A DNA stretch of 64,000 nt from Christensenella sp964592155 (GTDB taxonomy: Bacteria; Bacillota; Clostridia; Christensenellales; Christensenellaceae): NCBI GenBank assembly GCA_964592155.1, contig CAZQDA010000002.1:23243-87242 (forward strand). The letters are read 5' to 3'. The translations under genes were made by a program, and so were the position numbers. Numbering within the stretch: the stretch's first letter is position 1; each line of letters begins with the position of its first letter. Positions 35,211 to 43,939 of this stretch are shown in pieces. The notes below the pieces were generated by a model. It saw only the letters and a program-made list of their open reading frames with translations. It was not told the origin of the DNA and did no database searches.

Positions 35211-37196
35211 TTACTCAGGCGTATCCTGCCTGACGCGGAATTTAGACACCATGCTGCTTAAAATCTGTGCCTGTGAAGAAAGCTCCTCGCTCGCCGCAGC
35301 GGATTCCTCGCTTGTCGCCGAGGTTGTTTGAACCACAGTAGAAATCTGGTCAACGCTCGTTACGATCTGTTGCATTGTATCCGCCTCTTCCTCCACAGTT
35401 TGAGAAATTTCGCGCACATCGCTTGCGACATTCTTTGTGGTTGAATTGATCGTATCCATTGTGTTGACCGTCGCCTCAGCGCTCTGCGCCATATTATTGA
35501 TCGATTGAACCGTGCTTTCGATCAGCGTCGCTGTATTTTTTGCGGCCTCCGTCGACTTACCTGCTAGATTTCTTACCTCGTCAGCAACCACCGCAAAGCC
35601 GCTGCCCGCAGCGCCTGCCCTAGCTGCCTCCACCGCGGCATTCAACGCGAGAATATTGGTTTGGAATGCAATATCTTCAATCGTTTTGATTATTTTGCTG
35701 ATCTCCGCAGATTCCGCATTGACCTGATGAATCTCATTCATCAAGGTCTGCATTTGACTGTAGGTAGACTGAATACCCGTTTCCACTACGCCTGTATCGT
35801 CTGTAATTTTTGTAATACTTTCCCCTGTGCGCCTGAATTGATCCTGCATGCTGGCAATCACCGCAGATAACTCCTGCACAGAGGCTGCCTGCTCTGTCGC
35901 CCCCTGCGCCAATGCCTGCGCTCCGCTTGCCACCTGTCCGCTGCTCGAAAAGAACTGCTCCACAGCCGCTTCCACTTGCTTGATCGTACTTGACATTTCC
36001 CTGCCCAGACGGGAAAGCGAAGTCTCAATTTCCTTATAATTTCCTATATACTCCTGTGCCGTTTGCGCGGCAAAATTTCCGTCCGACATTTCGCTTGTTA
36101 CCCTGTCGATATCTTCAATATACATCTTAATCGAGCTGGTTGTTTTTTGGATGGAACGCAGCAGCTTATCGATTTCATAGCTGTTGTTTTTGATATGACC
36201 GGTCTCCACGTTCAGATTCCCGTTTGAGAGCTCTTCCAAAACCCCCGCCGCCTGCATAATGGGCGTAAAGAATGTTTTTGCAAAAAGAACCAACACCACG
36301 ATAATAACAATGATTGCAAACAGGAATACAAGTATCCCCGTGATCATCCCCGAACCGATTTCCTGATTCATGCTTTGTGTGGAATAGGTCGAGATAATTT
36401 TCCAATCATTCCCCGGAACATCAACCGCAGTAATAATGCGCTCTTGACCGTCGTAATCAGTCAATTTTATATGGTCTGCGGTTCCATCCATAAGGCTCTG
36501 CAACGGCGCATAAATCCCGTTGTCCACTTCTGTAAGTGTTGCAAGCTCTTCCCCTACAGGTTTAAACTGATCGATCGGATGCGCAATGATTTTGCCATCC
36601 TTGTTTACCAGAAAAGAATAGGAACCGTCCTGCGTCACCGATTGCTGAATAAAGTTTACAATACTGTCAATGGACACGTCAAAGGAGATCACTCCTAAAA
36701 TCTGCCCGTTGTTTTCGACCTTTCTTGCAATGGAAATAATATTCTGTTTTGTATCTGCGTCGATATAAGGCTCCAGAACAACCACCTCTTCAGACTGCGC
36801 GGCCTGTTTGTACCAATCCCGCTCGGTAGGAACATAGCCGGCTTCAGGCGTCCAGAATGATGAATCCAGATAATCATTATTGGGCGCTGCCATATAGACA
36901 CTCAAAATGTCCGGATACTTTTCAGCCCTTGCTGCAAGATATTGCGCAAATGCCGTTTTATCTGCAAAGGGATTTCTCAAGGCAGCCTCGTCTGCAAAGT
37001 CCGATAATACAATTTTGTATTGATCCAAATAAGCGCCGGCATTGGCCGCAACATCCGTCGCATTGGCCGCCAATTCAAGCTCCGCCTGCTTGTTGGCGTA
37101 TTTCACAGTAGAGTCCAGCTTGGAATAAATTGCCACTGAACATACTAAAATCAAAATCGGAATAATAATGAGTAAAAGCTTTTTGCTGAGTTTCAT
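35211..37196 (-). CDS. Methyl-accepting chemotaxis protein with dCache sensor
   Basis: 661 residues from the ATG at 37196 (GGGAG upstream). TM1 at about 7-24, an extracellular double-Cache domain to about 280 (FWTPEAGYVPTERDWYKQA and GVISFDVSIDSIVNFI are typical), TM2 near 285-310, then a long cytoplasmic coiled coil. The signalling tip EDIAFQTNILALNAAVEAARAG is intact and can couple to CheA/CheW. dCache domains bind small amino acids or organic acids in many receptors. There is no C-terminal CheR-docking pentapeptide. No che genes are in the window. Confidence 0.93.
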   Translation of the reverse strand: MKLSKKLLLIIIPILILVCSVAIYSKLDSTVKYANKQAELELAANATDVAANAGAYLDQYKIVLSDFADEAALRNPFADKTAFAQYLAARAEKYPDILSVYMAAPNNDYLDSSFWTPEAGYVPTERDWYKQAAQSEEVVVLEPYIDADTKQNIISIARKVENNGQILGVISFDVSIDSIVNFIQQSVTQDGSYSFLVNKDGKIIAHPIDQFKPVGEELATLTEVDNGIYAPLQSLMDGTADHIKLTDYDGQERIITAVDVPGNDWKIISTYSTQSMNQEIGSGMITGILVFLFAIIVIIVVLVLFAKTFFTPIMQAAGVLEELSNGNLNVETGHIKNNSYEIDKLLRSIQKTTSSIKMYIEDIDRVTSEMSDGNFAAQTAQEYIGNYKEIETSLSRLGREMSSTIKQVEAAVEQFFSSSGQVASGAQALAQGATEQAASVQELSAVIASMQDQFRRTGESITKITDDTGVVETGIQSTYSQMQTLMNEIHQVNAESAEISKIIKTIEDIAFQTNILALNAAVEAARAGAAGSGFAVVADEVRNLAGKSTEAAKNTATLIESTVQSINNMAQSAEATVNTMDTINSTTKNVASDVREISQTVEEEADTMQQIVTSVDQISTVVQTTSATSEESAAASEELSSQAQILSSMVSKFRVRQDTPE

Positions 37197-37339
37197 ATGA
37201 AAATTCTCCCATCGTATTCTGTAAAAGCTTTGGAGTTCGTTAAAAAACATTATGATAAAAAAACGAACATACAGTATAGTTTTTTATTATATAGCAAATA
37301 GAGAATAATGTAAACCGCGACTATAAAAGTATCATTTTG

Positions 37340-37378
37340 TTTAAATAAAAGAGCGCAACCGTGCAAACTGCGCTCTTT
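37340..37378 (-). terminator. Terminator after enolase
   Basis: A 10-bp stem AAAGAGCGCA (37348-37357) and TGCGCTCTTT (37369-37378). On the minus strand it is followed by TTATTTAAAC. It lies 38 bases after the eno stop. Confidence 0.85.
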
Positions 37379-37415
37379 CGTGCTGCTTTTATAATAAAAA
37401 TATTTTTCCAAAAGA

Positions 37416-38696
37416 TTATTTCTTGTGAAATGCACTCCATCCCGCATAGACCGCCGTTGCTCCCAGCGCCTCTTCGATACGCAGAAGACGATTATATTTT
37501 GCTACCCTGTCTGTCCTGCATGGCGCGCCCGTCTTAATTTGCCCGGCTCCGGTTGCCACTGCGATATCTGCAATACTTGTATCTTCCGTTTCTCCGGAAC
37601 GGTGGGAAATAATCGCCGTATATCCTGCATTTTCTGCCATATGAACAGCTTCGAACGTTTCCGTCAAGGTGCCGATCTGGTTTACTTTGACCAGAATTGA
37701 ATTTCCCGCCCCCATACCGATTCCTTTTTCAAGACGCTTTGTGTTGGTTACAAACAGATCGTCGCCTACGAGCTGGACAGGCACTTCTCTTGTCAGGCTG
37801 GCCCATCCTTCCCAATCCCTGTCCGAAAGACCATCTTCAATTGACAAAATCGGGAACTGATTGCTTAGGGATTTCCAATGCGAAATCAATTCTTCCCTTT
37901 TGAGCTGGCGGTGTTTTTTGAGCATAGTATACTGACCGTCCGCATACCATTCGCTGCTGGCTGCATCAAGAGCAATTCCAATATCGTCCGTCGAATAACC
38001 CGCCTGCGCGATTGCCTCCAAAATCGTTTCAATCGCCTCTTCATCGCTTGCAAGATCGGGCGCAAATCCTCCTTCATCACCAACCGCGGTTGACAAATTT
38101 CTGCTCTTTAAAATAGCACCTAAAAAATGATAAACCTCCACGCCCCAGCGAAGCGCCTCATGAAAACTGGGCGCTCCTACAGGAACAATCATAAATTCCT
38201 GCACGTCAATGTTATTGGAGGCATGTTTTCCACCGTTTAAGATATTCATCATTGGCACTGGCAATATCCGCGCCATCGCTCCGCCTAAGTAATGATAAAG
38301 AGGCACTTGTTGCGCCGCTGCTGCGGCGCGTGCATTTGCAAGCGACACCGCAAGAATGGCATTTGCGCCTAAACCTGATTTATTGGGCGTGCCATCGAGA
38401 TTAATAAGCACTTGATCCAGATCAATTTGTTTGGATGCGTCAAGCCCTTTGATTCCATCAGAAATTTTTTCGTTAATATTTTTGACGGCAATCAATACGC
38501 CTTTTCCGCCAAACCTGCTCTTGTCGTCGTCCCTCAGCTCATGCGCCTCAAACATGCCCGTGGATGCGCCCGAAGGCACGCTTGCTGTCCCAACTGCGCC
38601 GCACGCGAGCCTTACTTGCGCCTCTACAGTCGGATTTCCGCGCGAATCCATGATCTCCCGGCCATGCACCTCTTCTATCTCATACAATCGATTCAT
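37416..38696 (-). CDS. eno: Enolase
   Basis: 426 residues; converts 2-phosphoglycerate to phosphoenolpyruvate in glycolysis. Characteristic segments: GREIMDSRGNPTVE near the N-terminus, GEEGGFAP-like GDEGGFAPDL, SIEDGLSDRDWEGW with the metal ligands, LVGDDLFVTNTKRL, VKVNQIGTLTE and the C-terminal SHRSGETEDT. GAGGAGGG precedes the ATG. It has its own sigma-A promoter (38765-38793) and terminator, so it is monocistronic. Full length for the family. Confidence 0.97.
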   Translation of the reverse strand: MNRLYEIEEVHGREIMDSRGNPTVEAQVRLACGAVGTASVPSGASTGMFEAHELRDDDKSRFGGKGVLIAVKNINEKISDGIKGLDASKQIDLDQVLINLDGTPNKSGLGANAILAVSLANARAAAAAQQVPLYHYLGGAMARILPVPMMNILNGGKHASNNIDVQEFMIVPVGAPSFHEALRWGVEVYHFLGAILKSRNLSTAVGDEGGFAPDLASDEEAIETILEAIAQAGYSTDDIGIALDAASSEWYADGQYTMLKKHRQLKREELISHWKSLSNQFPILSIEDGLSDRDWEGWASLTREVPVQLVGDDLFVTNTKRLEKGIGMGAGNSILVKVNQIGTLTETFEAVHMAENAGYTAIISHRSGETEDTSIADIAVATGAGQIKTGAPCRTDRVAKYNRLLRIEEALGATAVYAGWSAFHKK

Positions 38697-38764
38697 TCCA
38701 GCATTCCCTCCTCATGATCTTTGCATATTGATAAACTGCAATTCAAGTTTTATGCGAATTAATT

Positions 38765-38793
38765 TTAATAAATGGTTGGCAGATATCTGTCAA
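38765..38793 (-). promoter_or_regulatory. Sigma-A promoter of eno
   Basis: On the minus strand, consensus -35 TTGACA (38788-38793), 17-base spacer, -10 TATTAA (38765-38770), about 70 bases before the eno start. It lies downstream of the tRNA terminator, so eno is independent of the RNA genes. Confidence 0.8.
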
Positions 38794-38812
38794 ATATGCG
38801 CTATCTTACCCA

Positions 38813-38855
38813 ATAGAAAATAAAAAGGCCTTGCAAACTGATTTGCAAGGCCTTT
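38813..38855 (-). terminator. Terminator of the 6S-like RNA/tRNA-Gln unit
   Basis: A 14-bp perfect stem AAAGGCCTTGCAAA (38824-38837) and TTTGCAAGGCCTTT (38842-38855) with a four-base loop. On the minus strand TTATTTTC follows. It starts five bases after the CCA end of the tRNA. Confidence 0.92.
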
Positions 38856-38860
38856 CAAAT

Positions 38861-38934
38861 TGGCAGCCGAATAAGGATTCGAACCTTAAATGAACGAGTC
38901 AGAGTCGTTAGTGTTACCGTTACACCATTCGGCT
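38861..38934 (-). tRNA. tRNA-Gln (anticodon CUG), CCA encoded
   Basis: A full cloverleaf folds by eye: acceptor AGCCGAA/TTCGGCT, D stem GTGT/ACAC, anticodon stem AACGA/TCGTT around loop CTCTGAC (anticodon CUG, reading CAG), T arm TAAGG-TTCGAAT-CCTTA, discriminator G and encoded CCA. It starts only six bases after the predicted 3' end of the 6S-like RNA. Confidence 0.95.
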
Positions 38935-38940
38935 AGCTAT

Positions 38941-39137
38941 AGATGCCCCAAAGTGCCGTACGCCTTGATTCTAAAACCCGCCTCACGGCAGGTGGGTATC
39001 CCGCTTACAGCTTTAGGCTTTCCGCACGTAACGGACTTGCACACCGCTGTATAGACGACTGATTCCCGAATTTAGAATGTGGGTTTAAAACACAAAGCGT
39101 TACGCACACCTCAGGAAACTTGTTCTCTTCTTTTCGT
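38941..39137 (-). ncRNA. ssrS: 6S-like RNA (regulator of RNA polymerase)
   Basis: Roughly 197 bases with no reading frame but strong dyad structure. A closing stem pairs TCCTGAGGTG near the 5' end with CACTTTGGGG near the 3' end, continued by GTA/TAC and CGC/GCG. ATTCTAAA pairs with TTTAGAAT flanking a central region. A GC-rich hairpin (CCCACCTGCC-GTGA-GGCGGG) sits on the 3' side of the central bubble, and TACAGC/GCTGTA lies in the distal rod. This rod-bubble-rod form, the length and the CTGAGGTG start fit 6S RNA, which mimics an open promoter and traps sigma-A polymerase. A strong promoter lies just upstream. The family call is by eye; I cannot run a covariance search. Confidence 0.65.
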
Positions 39138-39142
39138 GTAAT

Positions 39143-39172
39143 ATCATATCACAGGTTATATATTTTTGTAAA
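39143..39172 (-). promoter_or_regulatory. Sigma-A promoter of the 6S-like RNA/tRNA-Gln unit
   Basis: On the minus strand, -35 TTTACA (39167-39172), 18-base spacer, -10 TATGAT (39143-39148). Predicted transcription start near 39137. Confidence 0.75.
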
Positions 39173-39282
39173 CCCTATATTTTTCTATATTTTGTCATAA
39201 AGTCTATTTTCTTCCACTTTTATTTTTGCGCAAAATATGATAAGATAGGTATATTATAATATATCGTTATTGGGGGCTCATC

Positions 39283-40740
39283 ATGAGAAAATTTCATAAA
39301 ATCATCGCACTTTCACTCGTCCTCTTCCTATGTGCCGCATTATCGGCCGGATGTTCACAAGCATCATCAAATCCAAAATTAGATCCAAATAATCCTGTTT
39401 CACTGGAATTGTGGCACTATTATAACGGTCCGCAAAAGACCGCCTTTGATAATATGGTTGCAGAATTCAACGAAACCGTCGGACAAGAAAAAGGAATTAT
39501 CATAGAAGCATTCAATCAGGGCAGCACAAGTGATCTTCTGGTAAAAGTGATGGATGCCGCCAATAAAAAAGTGGGGGCGGATGAAATACCTGATATTTTT
39601 GCCGCATATTCCGACACTGCCTATGCAGTGGATCAGCTTGGACTAGCGGCTGATTTAAACCAATACTTTACCGAGCAGGAATTAGAGCAATATGTGCCCT
39701 CTTATATTGAAGAAGGCAGGTTTGATCAGAAAAAATCATTAAAAATATTCCCGATTGCAAAATCCACGGAAGTTTTTATGCTGAATAAAACGGACTGGGA
39801 TAAATTTGCGCAGGCAACGGGCGCAACTTATGATGACCTTAAGACCATAGAGGGCGTCAGTGCCACTGCGGAAAAATATTACGAATGGACTGACGGCCTC
39901 ACCCCCGAACCAAACGATGGCAAACCTTTTTTTGGCAGGGACGCAATGGCAAATTATATCATCAGCGGTATGAAACAGATGGGCATTGACATCTTTACAG
40001 TAAATGATGGCGCTGTTTCTTTTCAATTAGACGAGGCCGCTTTGCGAAAAATTTGGGACAATTACTATATTCCTTATATCAACGGTTATTTTGGTGCATT
40101 TGGAAAATTCCGTTCCGATGATGCTAAAACAGGCGACTTGATTGCGCTTGTATGCTCTACAACGGGCGCGACCTATTTCCCGGCGGAAGTCACCATTGCT
40201 GATAATCAAAGTTATCCCATTGACGCTGCCGTCCTGCCCAACCCATGCTTTGAAGGCGCAGAGCGTTACAGCATTCAGCAAGGCGCAGGCATGGTGGTTA
40301 CAAAGTCTGACGCAAAGAAAGAATATGCGGCCTCCGAGTTCTTAAAATGGTTTACGGATGCCCAGCGCAATATAGATTTCTCGATTGGCTCCGGTTATCT
40401 TCCTGTCAAGAAAGAGGCCAATGACGCGGCCCTCATCAATGCGTCTTTTGATAATTCTTCTGATATTGCACAGCCGTTGAAGGATTCTGTACTGATCTCA
40501 GTAGAAGAGGTTAACACCGATCAGCTTTATACAAATATGGCTTTCAATAATGGCCTGGAAGCACGCAATGTTCTTGAATATGACCTTTCTGATAAAGCAA
40601 AGGCTGATCGCGAGGCTGTGATAGCGGCAATTTCTTCCGGCAAGAGCCGCGAAGAGGCTGTCGCCGCATATGACACGGATGAGAATTTTTCCTCATGGTT
40701 TTCCGGATTAAAGGCTAAATTGGAAGAGACGCAAAAGTAA
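39283..40740 (+). CDS. Extracellular solute-binding lipoprotein (family 1), orphan
   Basis: 485 residues. Lipobox SAGC with Cys24; mature protein starts with the family 1 pattern VSLELWHYYNGPQ and continues with PDIFAAYSDTAYAVDQLG and GAGMVVTKSDAKKEYAASEFLKWF, as in sugar-binding proteins of the MalE class. GGGGG precedes the ATG. No permease or ATPase gene is near. Instead a membrane GGDEF-EAL protein starts 15 bases downstream on the same strand, which suggests this protein is the sensor subunit for that signalling enzyme. It could also serve a transporter encoded elsewhere. Confidence 0.9.
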   Translation: MRKFHKIIALSLVLFLCAALSAGCSQASSNPKLDPNNPVSLELWHYYNGPQKTAFDNMVAEFNETVGQEKGIIIEAFNQGSTSDLLVKVMDAANKKVGADEIPDIFAAYSDTAYAVDQLGLAADLNQYFTEQELEQYVPSYIEEGRFDQKKSLKIFPIAKSTEVFMLNKTDWDKFAQATGATYDDLKTIEGVSATAEKYYEWTDGLTPEPNDGKPFFGRDAMANYIISGMKQMGIDIFTVNDGAVSFQLDEAALRKIWDNYYIPYINGYFGAFGKFRSDDAKTGDLIALVCSTTGATYFPAEVTIADNQSYPIDAAVLPNPCFEGAERYSIQQGAGMVVTKSDAKKEYAASEFLKWFTDAQRNIDFSIGSGYLPVKKEANDAALINASFDNSSDIAQPLKDSVLISVEEVNTDQLYTNMAFNNGLEARNVLEYDLSDKAKADREAVIAAISSGKSREEAVAAYDTDENFSSWFSGLKAKLEETQK

Positions 40741-40755
40741 CAGGGGAAAATAACT

Positions 40756-43707
40756 ATGCCCGTGAGTGTAAAAAGCCATTCGATTGTCAAAAAATTTATT
40801 ATACCTGTTTTGATCATCATGGTCGTTCAAACGGTTCTATTTGCGTGCATCTTTCTTTTGGGTGGCACAATTCATCATTTGAATGACAATTCATTTGACA
40901 TCTTAACAGAAAGAACGAGCAGCAGAAAAAACGCACTGCAAAATGAAATGATTCAAAATTGGTCTTCGTTTGGCCCTTATGAAACTTCAATTGCGTCTAC
41001 CATTGAAGAAATATTACAGGAAAAAAATATTTCTCCGGATCAGATTGACAATGACATCTCTGTACAAATTCTTGACGGTGTTTCGGATCAGATTGTTTCC
41101 CTGCTGCGCGACGACTCTGTCACAACCGCATTTTTGATTTTAAATGGTAAGGATTCCAGCTTTTCAAAGCATGGCATCCTTCTGCGCGATTCAGACCCCA
41201 CGACCAATTCGGAAAATAATTCCGATCTTACCATAGAATACGCCCCGCCTTCCGTGACAAAAAACCTGGGAATTTCATTGGACAGCAATTGGGAATCAAA
41301 TTTTTATCTTGATCCGTCCGATCCGGAAAGCGCATACTATTATAAACCCTATGAGGCTGCTCTTGACTATCCTGATGTACAGAGTTCTGACCTTGCCTAT
41401 TGGAGTCCTCCTTTTAATACGACTAAAAATTCTGCGCAGCCTGTGATTACCTACACCATGCCGCTTCGTTTGCAGGATGGGACTGTGATTGGCGTCATCG
41501 GAACCGGCGTTTCCACAGACTATGTTTCTACCTTTCTTCCCTATCAGGAAATTGATATCAACAAAAGCGGCGCGTATCTTTTAGGTGTTTCCAATGACGG
41601 CTCGCAAACAATCCAAAACCTATTGACCAGCGGGCCGATTGCTAAGCAGTTAATCGGCAACAGTCAGCAAACCCAACTGGTCAGCGACAGCGCATCGCAA
41701 GATATCTATACCCTGCAAAAAGATGAACGCATTAATGAAACTGTTTTCGCAAGTGCCCAACCGCTTCATTTATACAATTCAAATACCCCTTTCGAGGATG
41801 ATCAATGGGTTCTTTTGGGGATAATTGAAGGCAAACACCTATTGGATTCCTCTTATCAGGTCACGATGATGGCAATCGTTTCAGCTCTTATTTCAGTTAT
41901 TTTTGGAATTATTGCAGCTGTAATCGCAGGGCGCCATTTGACGTCTCCAATTATTTCACTTGCGAACACATTGAAAAGCACCAATGCACAGCTTCCGATT
42001 CGTTTTGAAAAGACACATATTTCAGAAGTTGACCGTCTCGCAGACGCAATTGAAGTAATGAGTCGTGACATTGAAGAATCTGCGTCGAAATTATCCAAAA
42101 TTATTCGCGCCGCTAATATTTCGATTGGAGCCTATGAATATAGCACGATTACAGATCAGGTTACAATAACCGGCCGGTTCTTTTCCATGTTTGGCCTTGA
42201 GGAACAAACTCATATGAACGGCAGGGACTTTCGAACTGTAATGAACGCCTTTTCTTCGTGCATTGAGCATCAGGCAGAGCAAAATGTTACAGTCTATAAA
42301 ATTACGGATGCAAAGGGCAATCTCTCCTGGCTGCGTCTGAAGCTTGTTCAGGAAAACAATCAAATTCTAGGGGTTCTTTCAGATATCACGCAGGAAACTC
42401 TGGAAAAACGCAAATTGGAATACGAGCGTGATTATGATTTATTAACGAATCTCTTAAACAGGCGTGCCTTCCAAACAATCATTCAGGATTTGTTTAAAAC
42501 GCCGGAAAAGCTGAAAGTTGCCGCCTTTATGATGTGGGATTTGGATAACCTGAAATATATCAATGACACGTATGGACATGATTATGGAGACGAATATATA
42601 AAAGAGGCCGCAGATGTCCTGAAACTGTTTTTATCTAAAAAGAACAGTATCGTTGCGCGGATGTCAGGCGATGAATTTTACGTCTTCCTTTACGGGTATG
42701 AAAGCAAAGCAGAAATAGAGGCGATTATCGAACCGGTAAAAGCCAAAATTGAATCCTCATCCCTTTTCCTTCCCGATATGAATGATATCAAAATCCGTGC
42801 ATCCGCGGGAATTGCATGGTATCCCGATGACAGTACAGATTACACGAAACTGATTCGCTATGCCGATTTTGCGATGTATACCGTTAAGAATACTGAAAAA
42901 GGAAAGATTGCTGATTTTAATAAAGATATTTATGACCGTGATTCTTTCCTGCTCCACAGCAAAGAAGAACTCAATAAGTTGATCGAAAATGAACTGATTC
43001 ATTATGTTTTCCAGCCTATTGTAGATGCTCATACTGGGAATGTTTTTGCGTATGAGGCGTTGATGCGACCTCAATCTTCGACGCTGCGCTCTCCGCTGGA
43101 AATCCTGCGTATTGCCCATGCCCAGTCTCAGCTTCACCAGATTGAAAGTCTGACAATGTTTAAGGCCGTCAGAACTTATTTGCAATTCCCTGATCAGGCG
43201 GCAAAACGCAAACTATTTATCAATACGCTTCCCAGTCAGATTTTGAGCGGGAAAAATCTCGAAGCTTTTGAAGATGAATTCTATGACTTTCTGGATAACA
43301 TTGTATTTGAATTTATGGAAAGTGAAAGACTGGACGAGAAATTCACCGCTAAAAAGCTGGAATTATTTCAAAAATGGAACGCCAGCATTGCGCTTGACGA
43401 TTACGGCACCGGCTACAGCAGTGATTCTATTCTGCTCCAGCTAAACCCTGACTATGTTAAAATAGATATGTCAATTGTCCGCGACATTGATACCGATCCG
43501 AACAGACAATTGCTTTTTGAAAATCTTTCTTCGTTTTTAAAGCATAAAAAGACCAAAATCATCGCGGAAGGCGTCGAGACATATGCCGAACTCAAAACAT
43601 TAATTTCACTTGGGGTCGATTATGTTCAGGGTTATTATTTAGGTATACCTGAAAAATCTCCAGCGATTGCCAGCCTGCACGCACAGGAAATCCGTGAGTT
43701 GAATTGA
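40756..43707 (+). CDS. Membrane c-di-GMP signalling protein: Cache-HAMP-PAS-like-GGDEF-EAL
   Basis: 983 residues. TM1 at about 13-37, a large extracellular Cache-like domain to about 370 (LAYWSPPFNTTKNSAQPVITYT), TM2 at about 376-397, HAMP, a PAS-like region (450-550), GGDEF and EAL. The cyclase motif reads S637-G-D-E-F instead of GGDEF, and there is no RxxD inhibitory site. The EAL domain looks complete: E767-A-L, INTLPSQ, FEFMESE, LDDYGTGYSS, VKIDMS, AEGVET and VQGYYLG. It is thus more likely a c-di-GMP phosphodiesterase with a weak or regulatory GGDEF. AGGGGA lies before the ATG, 15 bases after the solute-binding gene. Confidence 0.92.
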   Translation: MPVSVKSHSIVKKFIIPVLIIMVVQTVLFACIFLLGGTIHHLNDNSFDILTERTSSRKNALQNEMIQNWSSFGPYETSIASTIEEILQEKNISPDQIDNDISVQILDGVSDQIVSLLRDDSVTTAFLILNGKDSSFSKHGILLRDSDPTTNSENNSDLTIEYAPPSVTKNLGISLDSNWESNFYLDPSDPESAYYYKPYEAALDYPDVQSSDLAYWSPPFNTTKNSAQPVITYTMPLRLQDGTVIGVIGTGVSTDYVSTFLPYQEIDINKSGAYLLGVSNDGSQTIQNLLTSGPIAKQLIGNSQQTQLVSDSASQDIYTLQKDERINETVFASAQPLHLYNSNTPFEDDQWVLLGIIEGKHLLDSSYQVTMMAIVSALISVIFGIIAAVIAGRHLTSPIISLANTLKSTNAQLPIRFEKTHISEVDRLADAIEVMSRDIEESASKLSKIIRAANISIGAYEYSTITDQVTITGRFFSMFGLEEQTHMNGRDFRTVMNAFSSCIEHQAEQNVTVYKITDAKGNLSWLRLKLVQENNQILGVLSDITQETLEKRKLEYERDYDLLTNLLNRRAFQTIIQDLFKTPEKLKVAAFMMWDLDNLKYINDTYGHDYGDEYIKEAADVLKLFLSKKNSIVARMSGDEFYVFLYGYESKAEIEAIIEPVKAKIESSSLFLPDMNDIKIRASAGIAWYPDDSTDYTKLIRYADFAMYTVKNTEKGKIADFNKDIYDRDSFLLHSKEELNKLIENELIHYVFQPIVDAHTGNVFAYEALMRPQSSTLRSPLEILRIAHAQSQLHQIESLTMFKAVRTYLQFPDQAAKRKLFINTLPSQILSGKNLEAFEDEFYDFLDNIVFEFMESERLDEKFTAKKLELFQKWNASIALDDYGTGYSSDSILLQLNPDYVKIDMSIVRDIDTDPNRQLLFENLSSFLKHKKTKIIAEGVETYAELKTLISLGVDYVQGYYLGIPEKSPAIASLHAQEIRELN

Positions 43708-43858
43708 GTCAGTCATCAAAATAAACAACTATAAGGGAACCTTATCTGTCAGGATAATCAATGTATCACAAAATTACAAATCCGTTTGCACGATGTAGTG
43801 ATCAGATATATGATTTTATGCTTTCCTGTTTATTTTTCTAAGCTGAAAAAATCAAGAC

Positions 43859-43900
43859 AAAAGAAAGACCGATATTTTATGAATACCGGTCTTTCTTTTT
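43859..43900. terminator. Bidirectional terminator between convergent genes
   Basis: AAGAAAGACC (43861-43870) pairs with GGTCTTTCTT (43888-43897), with A- and T-runs outside. It serves the GGDEF-EAL gene from the left and the chemoreceptor gene from the right. The remaining 43708-43858 holds nothing recognisable. Confidence 0.88.
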
Positions 43901-43939
43901 GCTCGCATAACATACATAAGGAGCTATAAGCCTCTTTGT

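Noticed and set aside
37197..37415. c-di-GMP (GEMM) riboswitch upstream of the chemoreceptor or of the signalling genes at 39283, 43940 and 45911
   Set aside because: I looked for the conserved GEMM-I core and helix pattern in these leaders and did not see it; only simple hairpins are present.
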